The notes: generated by a model from the sequence alone, not told the origin. 64,000 nucleotides of DNA from Rhodospirillaceae bacterium (GCA_016712715.1 JADJQM010000003.1:682001-746000), one strand, 5' to 3'; positions 1 through 9,509 are shown, counted from the first letter of the stretch. Program-made: numbers and translations.

Positions 1-1
1 C

Positions 2-286
2 GAACTGGTCACCGTGCGCCCCGTGGGCGAGGTCGAGGGCGACAGCGCGCTCGCCTATCTCGCCCGCGCCGAAACGCGTCTCGCCGCCGGCGACCTTGCC
101 GCCGCCGTCGCCGAGGTAAAAGGCCTTACCGGCCAGGCAGCGACCGCTGCCGAAAGCTGGCTCGCCCATGCTGAAGCGCGCCTCACCATCGACGCGACCG
201 CCGACCGCCTTGCCAGCCTGTCGGCCGAGGCATTGGCGCCGGTGGTCAATGATGCCGGGGCCATTCTGCCCGAACAATCGAATTGA
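2..286 (+). CDS. C-terminal end of mitofilin-like (Mic60/COG4223) membrane protein, partial
   Basis: The frame is open from the window edge and ends at a stop at 284-286, so only the last 94 or so residues are present. The visible part begins ELVTVRPVGEVEGDS and continues as an alanine-rich helical tail with alternating LA and AE pairs. This resembles the C-terminal domain of the alphaproteobacterial mitofilin homologue (COG4223), an inner-membrane coiled-coil protein usually encoded between the heme genes hemC/hemD and hemY. The hemY gene follows 13 bases downstream, which fits that order exactly. The name rests on the tail motif and the neighbour; the upstream part lies outside the window. 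Confidence 0.75.
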   Translation, partial: ELVTVRPVGEVEGDSALAYLARAETRLAAGDLAAAVAEVKGLTGQAATAAESWLAHAEARLTIDATADRLASLSAEALAPVVNDAGAILPEQSN

Positions 287-299
287 TGAGGGGCGGCCA

Positions 300-1835
300 A
301 TGACCTTTTCCCGCGCCCTCTGGTTTGTCATCAAGCTGGCCCTGCTCATCACGGTCGCTGTTGTTCTGGCCAACCGGCCGGGCAATCTGTCGCTGGTCTG
401 GTTCGGCTATCGCCTCGATCTCCACCCGATCGCTCTTTCCCTCCTCGGCGTCCTGTTCTGCGTGGGCGTGCTCTTTGTCGTTGGCCGGATCATCGCCCGC
501 ATCGTCGCCGTGCCCGGCGAGATCGGCGCCATGCGCGGCCATGCCCGCGAGGCCAAGGGCTACCAGGCGCTGACCCGCGGCCTGGCTGCGGCTGCGGCCG
601 GCGATGCCCGAGAGGCCAAGCGCCTGTCGCTCACCGGGCGCAAGATGCTCACCCGTGGCGACAAAGAACCAAGGATCACAAGGCTGCTCGCAGCCCAGGC
701 CGCGCAATTGGAAGGCGATGACGCAGCAGCGCAAGCCCATTTCAAGGCGCTTGCCGAAACGCCGGAGACCGCGATCCTCGGCCTACGTGGTCTGGCGCTG
801 GGTGCGCTCAAGGAAGGCAACGAGGTGGAAGCGCGCCGATTGGCCGAACGCGCGCTCGCGGCCAATCCCAATGCGCAATGGGCCGGTGAAACCGCCTTGC
901 GCCTGCAGGCCAAGGCCGGACATTTCGATGCCGCCGATGAAAGCCTGAAGGCTCTGGTCCGTGCCGGCGCCCTCAATGCCAAGGCCGGCCAGCGCCGCCG
1001 CGCCGCCCTCCTCACCGAGAAGGCGCGCCAGGCGCTGATCGTCGACGGCACCGATGTCTCGACCGACGTGGCGCTGAGTGCCGCGCGCGAGGCGGTAAAG
1101 ATGGCCGGCGATTTTGCGCCCGCCCGCTTCGTGCTGGTGCGCCTCCTGGTCCGTCAGGGCAAGCGCAAGGAAGCGATGCGTCTCATTGAACAGATCTGGG
1201 ACAGCCATCCCCACGAGATCCTGGGCGAAGCCTATCTCGCCGCCGGCGACAATGAGCGGCCGCTTGAGCGCACCCAGCGGCTGGAACGGCTGCAGAGGCA
1301 GAATCCGGATCATGCCGAGAGCCACCGCATCCTGGCCGAGGCCGACCTTGCCGCCGAACTGTGGGGCGAGGCACGCCGTCATGTCGACCGGCTGAGCGAA
1401 CTTGAGACAGAGACCCTGGGCGGCCCCAGCCGGGCCACCTGCCGCGCCATGGCACAGATCGAAGAGCGCGACCGCAACGACCCGGCCCGCGCGCGACGCT
1501 GGCTCGATGCCGCGAGTTCGGCCCGGCCCGATGCCGCCTGGATCTGCCGGCAATGCGGCACGCGGGGCGAGGCCGGGCCGGAAAGCGGCCACTGGCAACT
1601 GATCTGCCCGCATTGCGATGCGGTCGACAGCCTGGAGTGGAAACACCCGGTCGGCAGCCGCAGCGGCGGCACCGCCCTGGCCCTGGCGCCGACCTCCGGG
1701 CAACCGGCTAACCCCGTTGATCGGCCAGCAGAATTCGAGATTCTGCCAGCGCCATCCGGCGGCGGTGGCGGCGAGAACAACCCACCGCCAATTTCCTCCG
1801 CCGCATCAGTTGACGCGGCCCGGCTGATAAACTAG
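300..1835 (+). CDS. hemY: HemY-family tetratricopeptide membrane protein
   Basis: A 511-residue protein starting MTFSRALWFVIKLALL at ATG 300, preceded by the purine-rich stretch GAGGGGCGG. The open frame reaches further upstream (to 168), but that part overlaps the previous gene and lacks family character. It has two hydrophobic segments (about residues 6-25 and 44-66), the HemY_N domain, followed by helical TPR-like repeats rich in A/E/R. Near residues 413-445 there are two CxxC pairs (CRQC and CPHC), a zinc-ribbon-like end seen in alphaproteobacterial HemY proteins. HemY is an inner-membrane protein linked to late heme synthesis; its biochemical role is not established. Co-transcription with the mitofilin-like gene is likely from the 13-base gap. 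Confidence 0.88.
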   Translation: MTFSRALWFVIKLALLITVAVVLANRPGNLSLVWFGYRLDLHPIALSLLGVLFCVGVLFVVGRIIARIVAVPGEIGAMRGHAREAKGYQALTRGLAAAAAGDAREAKRLSLTGRKMLTRGDKEPRITRLLAAQAAQLEGDDAAAQAHFKALAETPETAILGLRGLALGALKEGNEVEARRLAERALAANPNAQWAGETALRLQAKAGHFDAADESLKALVRAGALNAKAGQRRRAALLTEKARQALIVDGTDVSTDVALSAAREAVKMAGDFAPARFVLVRLLVRQGKRKEAMRLIEQIWDSHPHEILGEAYLAAGDNERPLERTQRLERLQRQNPDHAESHRILAEADLAAELWGEARRHVDRLSELETETLGGPSRATCRAMAQIEERDRNDPARARRWLDAASSARPDAAWICRQCGTRGEAGPESGHWQLICPHCDAVDSLEWKHPVGSRSGGTALALAPTSGQPANPVDRPAEFEILPAPSGGGGGENNPPPISSAASVDAARLIN

Positions 1836-1890
1836 CTTCCGGCCCGCGCAGTGAGCATTGGGGCAGATTTGGCCCCGACGTCTTGTCGGC

Positions 1891-1965
<75 letters not shown>

Positions 1966-2073
1966 TTCTCTCCCTCAAACGCTCAATCGATTGCCGGCAC
2001 CTGCGACTTTCCGGAAAATGGTCGCAAAATGGGCCGCGAGGGCATTGCGTTGTCGATTGGTCGCAAAGCGACA

Positions 2074-2541
2074 TCAACGCCCCGCCCCGATAAAATCGAC
2101 CACGAACATCAGCATATCGACCCTGTCGCCATCGTCGGCCAAAGGCAGGATGATGCTTTCGACAAACAGGAAGTCCTTGTGCGGGCCGATATAGGGTGGA
2201 CGGGCAAGCAGGGGCCGGCGCTCCCGCGTCACCAACTCGTTATTGTCCCACACGGTTGACCCGATGCGCTGGAACGGAATCTCGCTCAGTTTTTGCCCGG
2301 TCCAATCCTGCGCCATGTGCCGGCGCAGCGCCGTGCCAACCAGGCGGTAGCGGAAGTCGAGCGGATCCTGCAGCACATCCATCAACATGATGCGCGGTGC
2401 CAGGCGTGGTACGTCGATCAGGGGATCGAAATCCCGGCGGGCCGGCAGCAGGCTCGGATCGGCCAGGGCACGCGCTTTTCCCAGCCAGTAATCATAGCCG
2501 GTCAGGACATAGGCGGATCGGATGTCATCCCGGTCGATCAT
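2074..2541 (-). CDS. PAS_5-type PAS domain protein (short, single domain)
   Basis: A 155-residue soluble protein beginning MIDRDDIRSAYVLTGYDYW. The pattern of an N-terminal YWLGKA helix, a central DPLDFRYRLVGTAL stretch and a WDNNELV segment is that of the PAS_5 family (PF07310), small single-domain PAS proteins common and often multicopy in Rhodospirillales. No output domain is attached, so it probably acts as a stand-alone ligand-binding or interaction module; the ligand is unknown. It starts 7 bases after the ligA stop on the same strand, so it is probably the last gene of the bamD-recN-ligA unit. Family assignment is from recognised sequence pattern. Confidence 0.75.
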   Translation of the reverse strand: MIDRDDIRSAYVLTGYDYWLGKARALADPSLLPARRDFDPLIDVPRLAPRIMLMDVLQDPLDFRYRLVGTALRRHMAQDWTGQKLSEIPFQRIGSTVWDNNELVTRERRPLLARPPYIGPHKDFLFVESIILPLADDGDRVDMLMFVVDFIGAGR

Positions 2542-2548
2542 GCCGTGG

Positions 2549-4654
2549 TTACCCCCCGATCAGATCCAACCACTCCTGTTCCGACAACACAACCACCCCG
2601 AGTTCCGCCGCCTTGGCAGCTTTCGAGCCGGCATCCGATCCCGCAATCAGATAGTCGGTCTTCTTCGATACGGAGCCAGCCACCTTGGCACCCAGGCTTT
2701 CCGCGCGCGCCTTGGCTTCGTTGCGCGTCATCTGTTCGAGTGAGCCGGTGAAGACCACCGTCTTCCCCGCCACTTTCGAGTTGCCGGTCTTGGGTGGCAC
2801 GAAGGGCTGCACGGCAACGAAGCCGGCAAGGTCCGCGACCACCTCCAGATTGTGCTCCTCGTCGAAGAAATCGATGAGGTCGGCACGGATCGACGGGCCA
2901 ACCCGGGCGATCGTCGCAAAATCCTGATAGGCCGCACTTTCCGGGTCCTTCGCCGCCACCATTGCCGCGCGCCAGGCTTCGAAGGTCAGATAGTGGCGGG
3001 CAAGCAGTTTTGCCGTCTCCTCGCCGATCTGCGGGATGCCCAGCGCATAGATGAAGCGTTCGAGCGAGATCTGCCGCCGCGCCTCGATCGCGCGCAGCAG
3101 ATTGTCAACCGACAACTCACCCCAGCCCTCGCGCTGCAACAGCAGGTCGCGTTTGTCTTTCAGGCGGAAGAGATCGGCCGGCGATTTGATGAGGCCGTCG
3201 GCGAAGAAGGCCTCGATATGCTTGCCCCCGAGTCCATCGATATCGAAGGCCATGCGCGACACGAAGTGACGCAACCGCTCCACCGCCTGCGCCGGGCAGA
3301 TGAGCCCACCGGTGCAACGCTTGGCGACTTCGCCTTCCTCGCGCACGACATGACTGCCGCAGACCGGGCATCGGTCCGGGAAGCGGTAGGCATGGTGGCG
3401 GCCTTTGCGGTCGGCATCGAGGACCGCGACGATCTGCGGAATGACATCGCCGGCGCGCTGCACGATCACCCGGTCACCGACGCGGATATCCTTGCGCGCA
3501 ATCTCGTCTTCATTGTGGAGCGTGGCGCGCGACACCATCACACCGCCGACATTGACCGGCTCCAGTTCGGCGACCGGCGTCAGCACACCGGTGCGACCGA
3601 CCTGGATGGTGATGTCCTTCAGGATGGTGTTGGCCTGTTCCGCCGGGAATTTGTGCGCGATCGCCCAGCGCGGCGCCCGGCCGATGAAACCGAGGCGCTC
3701 CTGCCAATCGATGCGGTCGACTTTGTAGACGACGCCATCGATATCGTAATCGAGCGTCGCGCGCTCATTCTGCACGGAGTCATAGAAGGCCAGCGTCTCT
3801 TCGAGATCATCGGTGACACGGCGGCGCGGATTGACCGCAAATCCCCAGGCAAGCAACTGGTCATTGAGCGCGTGCTGGCTGTCCGGGCGCTTCTCCAGTC
3901 CCTCGACGGCACCAAAGGCATAGGCGAAGAACTGCAGCGGCCGCGTCTTGGTGATGCCGGAGTCAAGCTGCCGCAGCGAACCAGCGGCGGCGTTGCGAGG
4001 ATTGGCGAAGACCGGCTCACCTGCCGCAGCGCGCGCGGCATTCAGCTTCAGGAAGCCGGCTTTCGACATGTAGACTTCGCCGCGGATCTCGATTCGGGCC
4101 GGATGATTGCCATCCTTCAGCCGGTGCGGAAGGCCGGCGACATGCTTGAGATTGGCGGTGATATCCTCCCCCACCGCACCGTCGCCACGCGTGGCGCCGC
4201 GCACGAACACACCGTCTTCATAGAGGAGATTGGCGGACAGGCCGTCGATCTTGGGTTCCGCCGCCAGCGGTACCGCCGTCCCGGCCGGAAGGCCCAGGAA
4301 GCGGCGGATGCGGTCGACAAAATCGGTGACGTCCTCGGCCGCGAAGGCGTTATCGAGCGAGAGCATAGGCACCAGATGCGGCACCTTGGCGAAACCCTGC
4401 GCGGGTTCCGCACCGACCTTGTCGGTAGGAGATTCAGCCAGCTTCAATTTTGGAAAGCGCTTCTCGATCGCCTCATTGCGCTGCATCAGCGCGTCGAATT
4501 CGGCATCCGTGATCTCGGGATCGTCCTTCTGGTAGTAGCGTGCCCGGTGGTGCGCGATCTCCTTGGCAAGATGCGCGAGTTCGAACTGCGCTTCCATTCG
4601 GTTAAGATCCTCGACCGGCTTCTGTTCCGGCGTTACCTTCGGCGCCTTGCTCAC
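2549..4654 (-). CDS. ligA: NAD-dependent DNA ligase LigA
   Basis: A 701-residue protein, the usual length for bacterial NAD-dependent ligases, which seal nicks in replication and repair. Visible modules in order: Ia domain with RARYY and DAEFD motifs (residues about 36-55), adenylation domain with the nucleophile lysine in AEPKIDGLS (K135), OB fold, a four-cysteine zinc finger (CPVC ... C ... C), helix-hairpin-helix region, and a C-terminal BRCT domain (last 80 residues, with VVFTGSLEQMTR). I place the start at the GTG at 4652-4654: it gives the normal N-terminus, is preceded by AGGTG, and overlaps the recN stop as GTGA, implying translational coupling. The open frame extends further upstream only because it runs antisense-like through recN. 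Confidence 0.95.
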   Translation of the reverse strand: MSKAPKVTPEQKPVEDLNRMEAQFELAHLAKEIAHHRARYYQKDDPEITDAEFDALMQRNEAIEKRFPKLKLAESPTDKVGAEPAQGFAKVPHLVPMLSLDNAFAAEDVTDFVDRIRRFLGLPAGTAVPLAAEPKIDGLSANLLYEDGVFVRGATRGDGAVGEDITANLKHVAGLPHRLKDGNHPARIEIRGEVYMSKAGFLKLNAARAAAGEPVFANPRNAAAGSLRQLDSGITKTRPLQFFAYAFGAVEGLEKRPDSQHALNDQLLAWGFAVNPRRRVTDDLEETLAFYDSVQNERATLDYDIDGVVYKVDRIDWQERLGFIGRAPRWAIAHKFPAEQANTILKDITIQVGRTGVLTPVAELEPVNVGGVMVSRATLHNEDEIARKDIRVGDRVIVQRAGDVIPQIVAVLDADRKGRHHAYRFPDRCPVCGSHVVREEGEVAKRCTGGLICPAQAVERLRHFVSRMAFDIDGLGGKHIEAFFADGLIKSPADLFRLKDKRDLLLQREGWGELSVDNLLRAIEARRQISLERFIYALGIPQIGEETAKLLARHYLTFEAWRAAMVAAKDPESAAYQDFATIARVGPSIRADLIDFFDEEHNLEVVADLAGFVAVQPFVPPKTGNSKVAGKTVVFTGSLEQMTRNEAKARAESLGAKVAGSVSKKTDYLIAGSDAGSKAAKAAELGVVVLSEQEWLDLIGG

Positions 4655-6330
4655 GCGGCACCTTTCAGGAGCTTGTCGGCCGCCGCCCGCGCCTCGTCGC
4701 TGATCGTGGCGCCGGACAGCATGCGGGCGATTTCCTCGCGCCGCGCCTCGGCGGACAAGGTCGCCACAGTGGTACTGGTGATGCCCTTGGCTATCTTCTT
4801 CTCGACCCGCCAATGCTGCGCGCCCAAGGCCGCCACCTGCGGTGAATGGGTGATGACCAGGACCTGCAATTGATCGGCAAGGCGCTTCAATCTTGCGCCC
4901 ACCGCCGCCGCCGTGGCGCCGCCGATTCCGGCATCCACTTCGTCTCACACCAGCTTCGGCACGGGTTGCGCGCGCGACAGCGAGACTTTCAGCGCCAGCA
5001 TGAAACGCGCAAGTTCGCCGCCCGACGCAATGCGCTGGATCGGCCCCGGTTCCGCACCGGGATTGGTGGCGACCTCGAAGGCCACGCGGTCGGCCCCACC
5101 CTCGCCCAACTGGTTCTCCGAAAGCGCCTCGATCCTCGTGGCAAAGCGCGCCTTCTCAAGCTTCAACGGCGCCAATTCCTTGGCGACCGCCGCATCCAAT
5201 GTCCTGGCTGCCTTTATCCGCGCCTGGGTGAGGGCCGCCGACGCGGCGAGATAGGCCTTGCGTGTGGCTGAGGCAGCGGCTGTCAAGCCGGCAATGTCGC
5301 CGCTCTTGCCGTCGATGAGGTGCAGGCGCTTGGCAAGGTCGGCCAGCAGTTCCGGCAAAGCGTCGGCGCGCACACGGTGCTTGCGCCCGAGGTCGCGCAG
5401 CAGATGCAGCCGCTCCTCGACCTTGTCGAGCCGCGCCGGGTCGGCGTCCAGGGACGATTGCAGGGCCTGGATGCCGGCAATGGCATCGCGCAATTCGACG
5501 CCCGCGCGATCGAGCGCGCCAGCGACGGCCGCCAGTTCCGGCGCCAGCGCATCGCCCAGTTTGTCGCCCAACCGCTGCAGCCGGCGCTCGGCGGCGATGA
5601 GGGCTCGGTCGGCGCCGCGATCGCCGGCCAGATCCTGGTGTGCTGCGTTGATCGCCTCGATCACCTGCGCACCTGCCATCAGCAGTTGGCGCTCCATGGC
5701 GAGCCTGGTTTCCTCGTCCGGCTGCGGATCGGCAAGTTCCAGTTCCGTCACCGCATGGCGCAGGAATTCCTCGTCGGCGCGGGCCTGGGTCAATATCTCC
5801 TGTGCCTCGGCCAATGCCGCTTCGGCGGCGCGCCAGGCACGAAAGGCGTCGGCCGTCTTCGCGAGCTCGGCCCCATGCCCACCGAATCCGTCGAGGAGAT
5901 CGCGGTGGGTTGCTGCGTCGAGCAGGCCGTGGGATTCGAACTGTCCCTCGATCTCGATGAGATGCTCGCCGAGATTCCTCAGGAAGGCCACCGAGACCGG
6001 CTGGTCGTTGACGAAAGCGCGGCTGCGGCCATCGCTGCCCAATTGCCGGCGCAGGATCAGGTTTTCATCGCGCTCGATCCCCTGTTCGTCGAGCAAGGCC
6101 AGCGAGTCATGATCGCGCGGTACGTGGAACTCCGCCGTCACCATCGCCTGGGGCGCGCCCGTGCGCACCAGACCGCTTTCCGCCCGTGCCCCCAAGGCAA
6201 GTCCCAGCGCATCGAGCAGGATCGACTTGCCAGCGCCGGTCTCACCCGTCAGCACGGTCAGGCCCGCCGCAAAGGCAAGCTCCAGCTTTTCGATAAGGAC
6301 GACATTGTGAATCGTGAGGCCGACCAGCAT
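4651..6330 (-). CDS. recN: DNA repair protein RecN, interrupted by an in-frame TGA as sequenced
   Basis: RecN is an SMC-like ATPase that acts on double-strand breaks. The N-terminal part has Walker A GETGAGKS (residues 29-36), a long coiled-coil centre, and a late ASGGELARFMLALK ABC signature. The frame then stops at a TGA (4945-4947) directly before DEVDAGIGG, the Walker B/D-loop. After the stop the same frame continues without interruption for 97 codons to 4651, with the expected THSPQVAA switch region and C-terminus. The stop falls where RecN has an aromatic or hydrophobic residue (usually F) before the DE pair. Because everything downstream is intact and ligA overlaps it as GTGA, this is either a very recent nonsense mutation or a sequence error. 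Full length would be 559 residues. Confidence 0.85.
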
Positions 6331-6347
6331 GGCCTGCCGATCACGCG

Positions 6348-7466
6348 TTATTGCGGTGCTGGGGCATCGTCGCCCAGCGGGATCAAGATCTGGTCGCCGC
6401 TCGGTTGGTCTTCCGATTCAGGTGCCATCAGATCCTCGGCCGAAGTCGTCGACAGCGCGGGGGCTTCGGTCGGTGCCGTTACCGGTGCTTCGGGCGCGCT
6501 TGCGCTCGGCAGCTCCAGGCCGGTAACCGGATCAACCGGCACGGCGTCCGGGGCCGGCGCCAGATCCGAGGCCGGCGCGTCGGCCGGCGGTGTCGCGAGG
6601 TCGGGCGACGGTTCGGCGCCTACGACAGCACCTGGATCGACCAGAGCGATCGGCGGTTCGGCTTCATCGCCTTCCGGCGTCAGGCCTTTGCTGACCAGGA
6701 GGTTGTAGGCATCCTGATACCAATCCGATCCCGGATAATTGTAGCCGAGCACGGCCGTGGCCTTCTGCGCTTCGGCGAAGACGCCCAGTGCCACATAGGA
6801 TTCGGTCATGCGCTCCAGCGCTTCCGGCACATGGCTGGTAGTCTGGAACTTGTCGACCACCACCTTGAATCGGTTGATGGCGGCGAGATACTGCTTGCGC
6901 TTCAGATAGTAGCGACCGACATCCATCTCCTTGCCGGCAAGGTGGTCGCGCACGAGATCGAGCTTGACCGTGGCGTCGCGCGAATAGGGCGTGTTCGGAA
7001 AGCGCGCCACCACGTCGGAGAGGGCGCGCTGCGCCAGCTCGGTGTTGCCCTGGTCGCGCGTCACATCCTCGATCTGCTCGTAATAGCAAAGTGCCCGCAG
7101 GTAAAAGGCATAGGCCGTGCTGCGATTGCCGGGATGGAGTTCGATGAACCGCTCCAGTGCCGGAATGGCATCGTCATAGGCGTCGACCAGATAATAGGAA
7201 TAGGCCGACATCAGCTGGGCCTGCGTCGCCCATTTCGAATAGGGGTGCTGGCGTTCGACTTCGTCGAACAGCTTTGCAGCCTTGCGCGTCTCGCCGGCCT
7301 GCAACGCATCCTTGGCATTGTTGTAGAGTACCTCGACCGGGGTCTCCGGAATCTCGGGCTCCGGGCTGGAACAGGCGGTCATCAGGTATCCGGCGAAAAC
7401 GGCCGCGAGCACCCGGGCGTGGCCATTCCGCCAAGCGTTTGATTTGTAACCGTTTCGAATCGCCAT
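6348..7466 (-). CDS. bamD: Outer membrane assembly lipoprotein BamD (ComL)
   Basis: A 372-residue protein with a signal peptide ending in YLMTAC, a lipobox-like cysteine at about residue 32 followed by SSPEPE. After it come five TPR-like units: LYNNAKDAL, YSKWATQAQLMSAYSYY, LHPGNRSTAYAFYLRALCYY, FPNTPYSRDAT and the YYLKRKQYLAAINRF unit typical of BamD. BamD is the essential lipoprotein of the BAM complex, inserting beta-barrel proteins into the outer membrane. The last 100 residues are an Ala/Pro/Asp-rich tail longer than in E. coli BamD and probably disordered. It is first in a minus-strand unit with recN, ligA and the PAS gene, with its own promoter at 7499-7527. lpxC, which usually precedes it in this class, is missing here. 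Confidence 0.93.
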   Translation of the reverse strand: MAIRNGYKSNAWRNGHARVLAAVFAGYLMTACSSPEPEIPETPVEVLYNNAKDALQAGETRKAAKLFDEVERQHPYSKWATQAQLMSAYSYYLVDAYDDAIPALERFIELHPGNRSTAYAFYLRALCYYEQIEDVTRDQGNTELAQRALSDVVARFPNTPYSRDATVKLDLVRDHLAGKEMDVGRYYLKRKQYLAAINRFKVVVDKFQTTSHVPEALERMTESYVALGVFAEAQKATAVLGYNYPGSDWYQDAYNLLVSKGLTPEGDEAEPPIALVDPGAVVGAEPSPDLATPPADAPASDLAPAPDAVPVDPVTGLELPSASAPEAPVTAPTEAPALSTTSAEDLMAPESEDQPSGDQILIPLGDDAPAPQ

Positions 7467-7498
7467 CTATCCAATTTCCCCGGGGCCGAAGCGGCTCG

Positions 7499-7527
7499 AC
7501 TATAGGCGGGCGGGGCGTCCTGCTCAA
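7499..7527 (-). promoter_or_regulatory. Candidate sigma-70 promoter for bamD-recN-ligA
   Basis: On the minus strand the -35 hexamer TTGAGC (7522-7527) and -10 hexamer TATAGT (7499-7504) are separated by exactly 17 bases, matching 4/6 and 5/6 of the consensus. A transcript would begin near 7491, about 25 bases before the bamD ATG at 7466, with GGGGAAATTGG as a possible ribosome binding region. It lies just downstream of the ftsZ terminator, making bamD onward an independent unit. Confidence 0.65.
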
Positions 7528-7576
7528 GCCCAAGGGTGGGCGTCCGGGATTTTGGCCAAGTTATTGTTCGGCGGAT

Positions 7577-7613
7577 AAAAAAGGGGCCCGGACGGCATCT
7601 GCCATCCAGGCCC
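7577..7613 (-). terminator. Intrinsic terminator after ftsZ (end of dcw operon)
   Basis: On the minus strand a 13-bp stem (GGGCCTGGATGGC pairing with GCCGTCCGGGCCC, two G-U pairs) encloses the loop AGAT and is followed by six T residues (complement of the A run 7577-7582). It lies 60 bases after the ftsZ stop and marks the end of the long division operon. Confidence 0.9.
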
Positions 7614-7672
7614 GCTGAAGTCTAAAGACACCTCAAAAGAGCCGCCGGGGCGGCCCCTAGCTCAAACCAGCC

Positions 7673-9469
7673 TCAATTCGCCTGGCGACGCAGGAAGGCC
7701 GGAATATCCAGCATTTCCTCTTCCTGGCGATTCTGGCTCAGCCGGTCGGTGGGATCGAGGTTGAGCGAGGGCTGGATCGGCTGCTGCGGTTCCTGACGGC
7801 TGACCCGCGGCTCCGGCCGCTGCACACCCGCCGGCACCGCGTCGCGACCCGGCATCCCACCCTTGCTCTGACCGGCAAAGCGGCTGGTCATCTTTTCGAA
7901 CAGGGTGGGCGCTTTCTTGCGCGCTTCCGCCTGCAGGGTGGGCGCCGCCTGCAGCGCTTGCGGCGCGACCGGCTCCGGGGCAAAGCGCGGCTGCTCGCTG
8001 GTGGCGGCGACACCCAGGTTCAATCCCGTGGTAGGAGCCGTCGGCTGGGGGGCCGGCTGCTGTTGCTGGACGACCGGCTGCGACACCGTCGGCTGCGTGC
8101 GGGCTTCCATCGCCGGCGGCGCGACGAAATTGCCGGCCGTGTTGCGTTCGGCCTGGCGTTCGGCCGGCTTCTGGGCAATCCGGTCCAGCGCCGACATTTC
8201 GTCGCGCAGGATCGGACGCGCCGGATGCGCCTGCAGCGCGGTAGCGCCCATGGTCGGCGTCATCATGCTGGTGTGGCCCATCTGCGGCTGGCCCATGCCG
8301 GACGCGCGCTGCGCCGAGGCCGTGACCGACTGCATGCTGACCGGCTGCGCCGTCATCGCGCTGGACGCGACTGCATCGCTGCGACCACCGTCACCTTGAT
8401 AACCGCCCGCCTGAAGTCCACTGGCCTGCGGGTTGGGGTTGCGGGCGACGATCGAGAGGTTGGTCCCGCCCATGATGCCCGGACGCGGCTGCACCTGGCT
8501 GATCGATTCGATGCCGGTCGCCACCACCGAGATGCGGATCTTGCCGTCCAATGCCTGGTCGAAGGTCGAGCCGAAGATGATGTTGGCATCGGGATCGACC
8601 TCGTCGCGGATGCGGTTGGCGGCTTCGTCGACTTCGAACAGCGTCATGTCCATGCCGCCGGTGATGTTGATGAGAACGCCGCGGGCGCCCTTCATGCTGA
8701 CTTCATCGAGCAGCGGGTTGGAGATGGCGGCCTCGGCGGCTGCAATCGCGCGGTTTTCGCCGGTGGCTTCGCCCGTCCCCATCATCGCCTTGCCCATCTC
8801 GCTCATGACGGCGCGGATATCCGCGAAGTCGAGGTTGATGAGGCCCGGCATGACCATGAGGTCGGTAACACCGCGGACACCCGAATAGAGCACTTCGTCG
8901 GCCATCTTGAAGGCGTCGGCGAAGGTGGTCTTTTCATTGGCGATGCGGAACAGGTTCTGGTTCGGAATGATGATCAGCGTATCGACATATTGCTGCAATT
9001 CCTGGATGCCCGATTCCGCCAGACGCATGCGGTGGGCACCTTCGAAATGGAAAGGCTTCGTCACCACGCCAACGGTGAGGATACCCTGCTCGCGCGCGAT
9101 CTGCGCCACGACGGGGGCCGCACCAGTACCCGTGCCACCGCCCATGCCGGCGGTGATGAAGGCCATGTTGGATCCGGCCAGTTGCTCGGCGATCTCGCGC
9201 ACGGCTTCTTCCGCCGAAGCACGACCGATATCGGGACGGGCGCCGGCACCAAGGCCCTTGGTGACCGTGTTGCCGAGCTGGATGCGGCGTTCGCACAAGG
9301 ATTGCTGCAGGGCCTGGGCATCGGTATTGGCGACCATGAACTCGACGCCTTCCAGCTTCGAGCGGATCATGTTGGAAACGGCATTGCCGCCCGCACCACC
9401 GACACCGATCACGGTGATCTTCGGCCGGATGTCGAACGGATCCTGGGGCAATGAAAGATTGAGTGACAT
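7673..9469 (-). CDS. ftsZ: Cell division GTPase FtsZ
   Basis: A 598-residue tubulin homologue that forms the cytokinetic ring. The start MSLNLSLPQDPF at 9467-9469 has a perfect GGAGG 8 bases upstream; the open frame extends beyond but without family similarity. The nucleotide-binding signature GGGTGTG sits at residues 110-116, preceded by the N-terminal ITVIGVGGAGGNAV. The conserved GTPase and T7-loop domains end near residue 330. A long Gln/Pro/Ala-rich linker of about 250 residues follows, typical of alphaproteobacterial FtsZ, and the extreme C-terminus DIPAFLRRQAN is the conserved peptide bound by FtsA and other partners. It is last in the dcw operon, followed by a terminator. Confidence 0.97.
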   Translation of the reverse strand: MSLNLSLPQDPFDIRPKITVIGVGGAGGNAVSNMIRSKLEGVEFMVANTDAQALQQSLCERRIQLGNTVTKGLGAGARPDIGRASAEEAVREIAEQLAGSNMAFITAGMGGGTGTGAAPVVAQIAREQGILTVGVVTKPFHFEGAHRMRLAESGIQELQQYVDTLIIIPNQNLFRIANEKTTFADAFKMADEVLYSGVRGVTDLMVMPGLINLDFADIRAVMSEMGKAMMGTGEATGENRAIAAAEAAISNPLLDEVSMKGARGVLINITGGMDMTLFEVDEAANRIRDEVDPDANIIFGSTFDQALDGKIRISVVATGIESISQVQPRPGIMGGTNLSIVARNPNPQASGLQAGGYQGDGGRSDAVASSAMTAQPVSMQSVTASAQRASGMGQPQMGHTSMMTPTMGATALQAHPARPILRDEMSALDRIAQKPAERQAERNTAGNFVAPPAMEARTQPTVSQPVVQQQQPAPQPTAPTTGLNLGVAATSEQPRFAPEPVAPQALQAAPTLQAEARKKAPTLFEKMTSRFAGQSKGGMPGRDAVPAGVQRPEPRVSRQEPQQPIQPSLNLDPTDRLSQNRQEEEMLDIPAFLRRQAN

Positions 9470-9509
9470 GAGGTGCCTCCTTTTGAGTTTGCATATTCGG
9501 GTCGCAAGG

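Noticed and set aside
2003..2025. Imperfect hairpin GCGAC...GTCGC between tRNA-Thr and the PAS gene
   Set aside because: Short stems with a bulge and no T-tract; too weak to call a terminator.
2852..4873. Very long open frame on the + strand opposite ligA
   Set aside because: High-GC shadow: no family motifs, no ribosome site, and the minus-strand LigA is unmistakable. The same applies to other long antisense frames over ftsZ, ftsA, murC, amt and ydbH.
4945..4947. TGA in recN read as selenocysteine or as a reassigned Trp codon
   Set aside because: TGA serves as a normal stop at many ATGA/GTGA junctions in this window, no SECIS-like hairpin was recognised, and RecN has no known Sec form.
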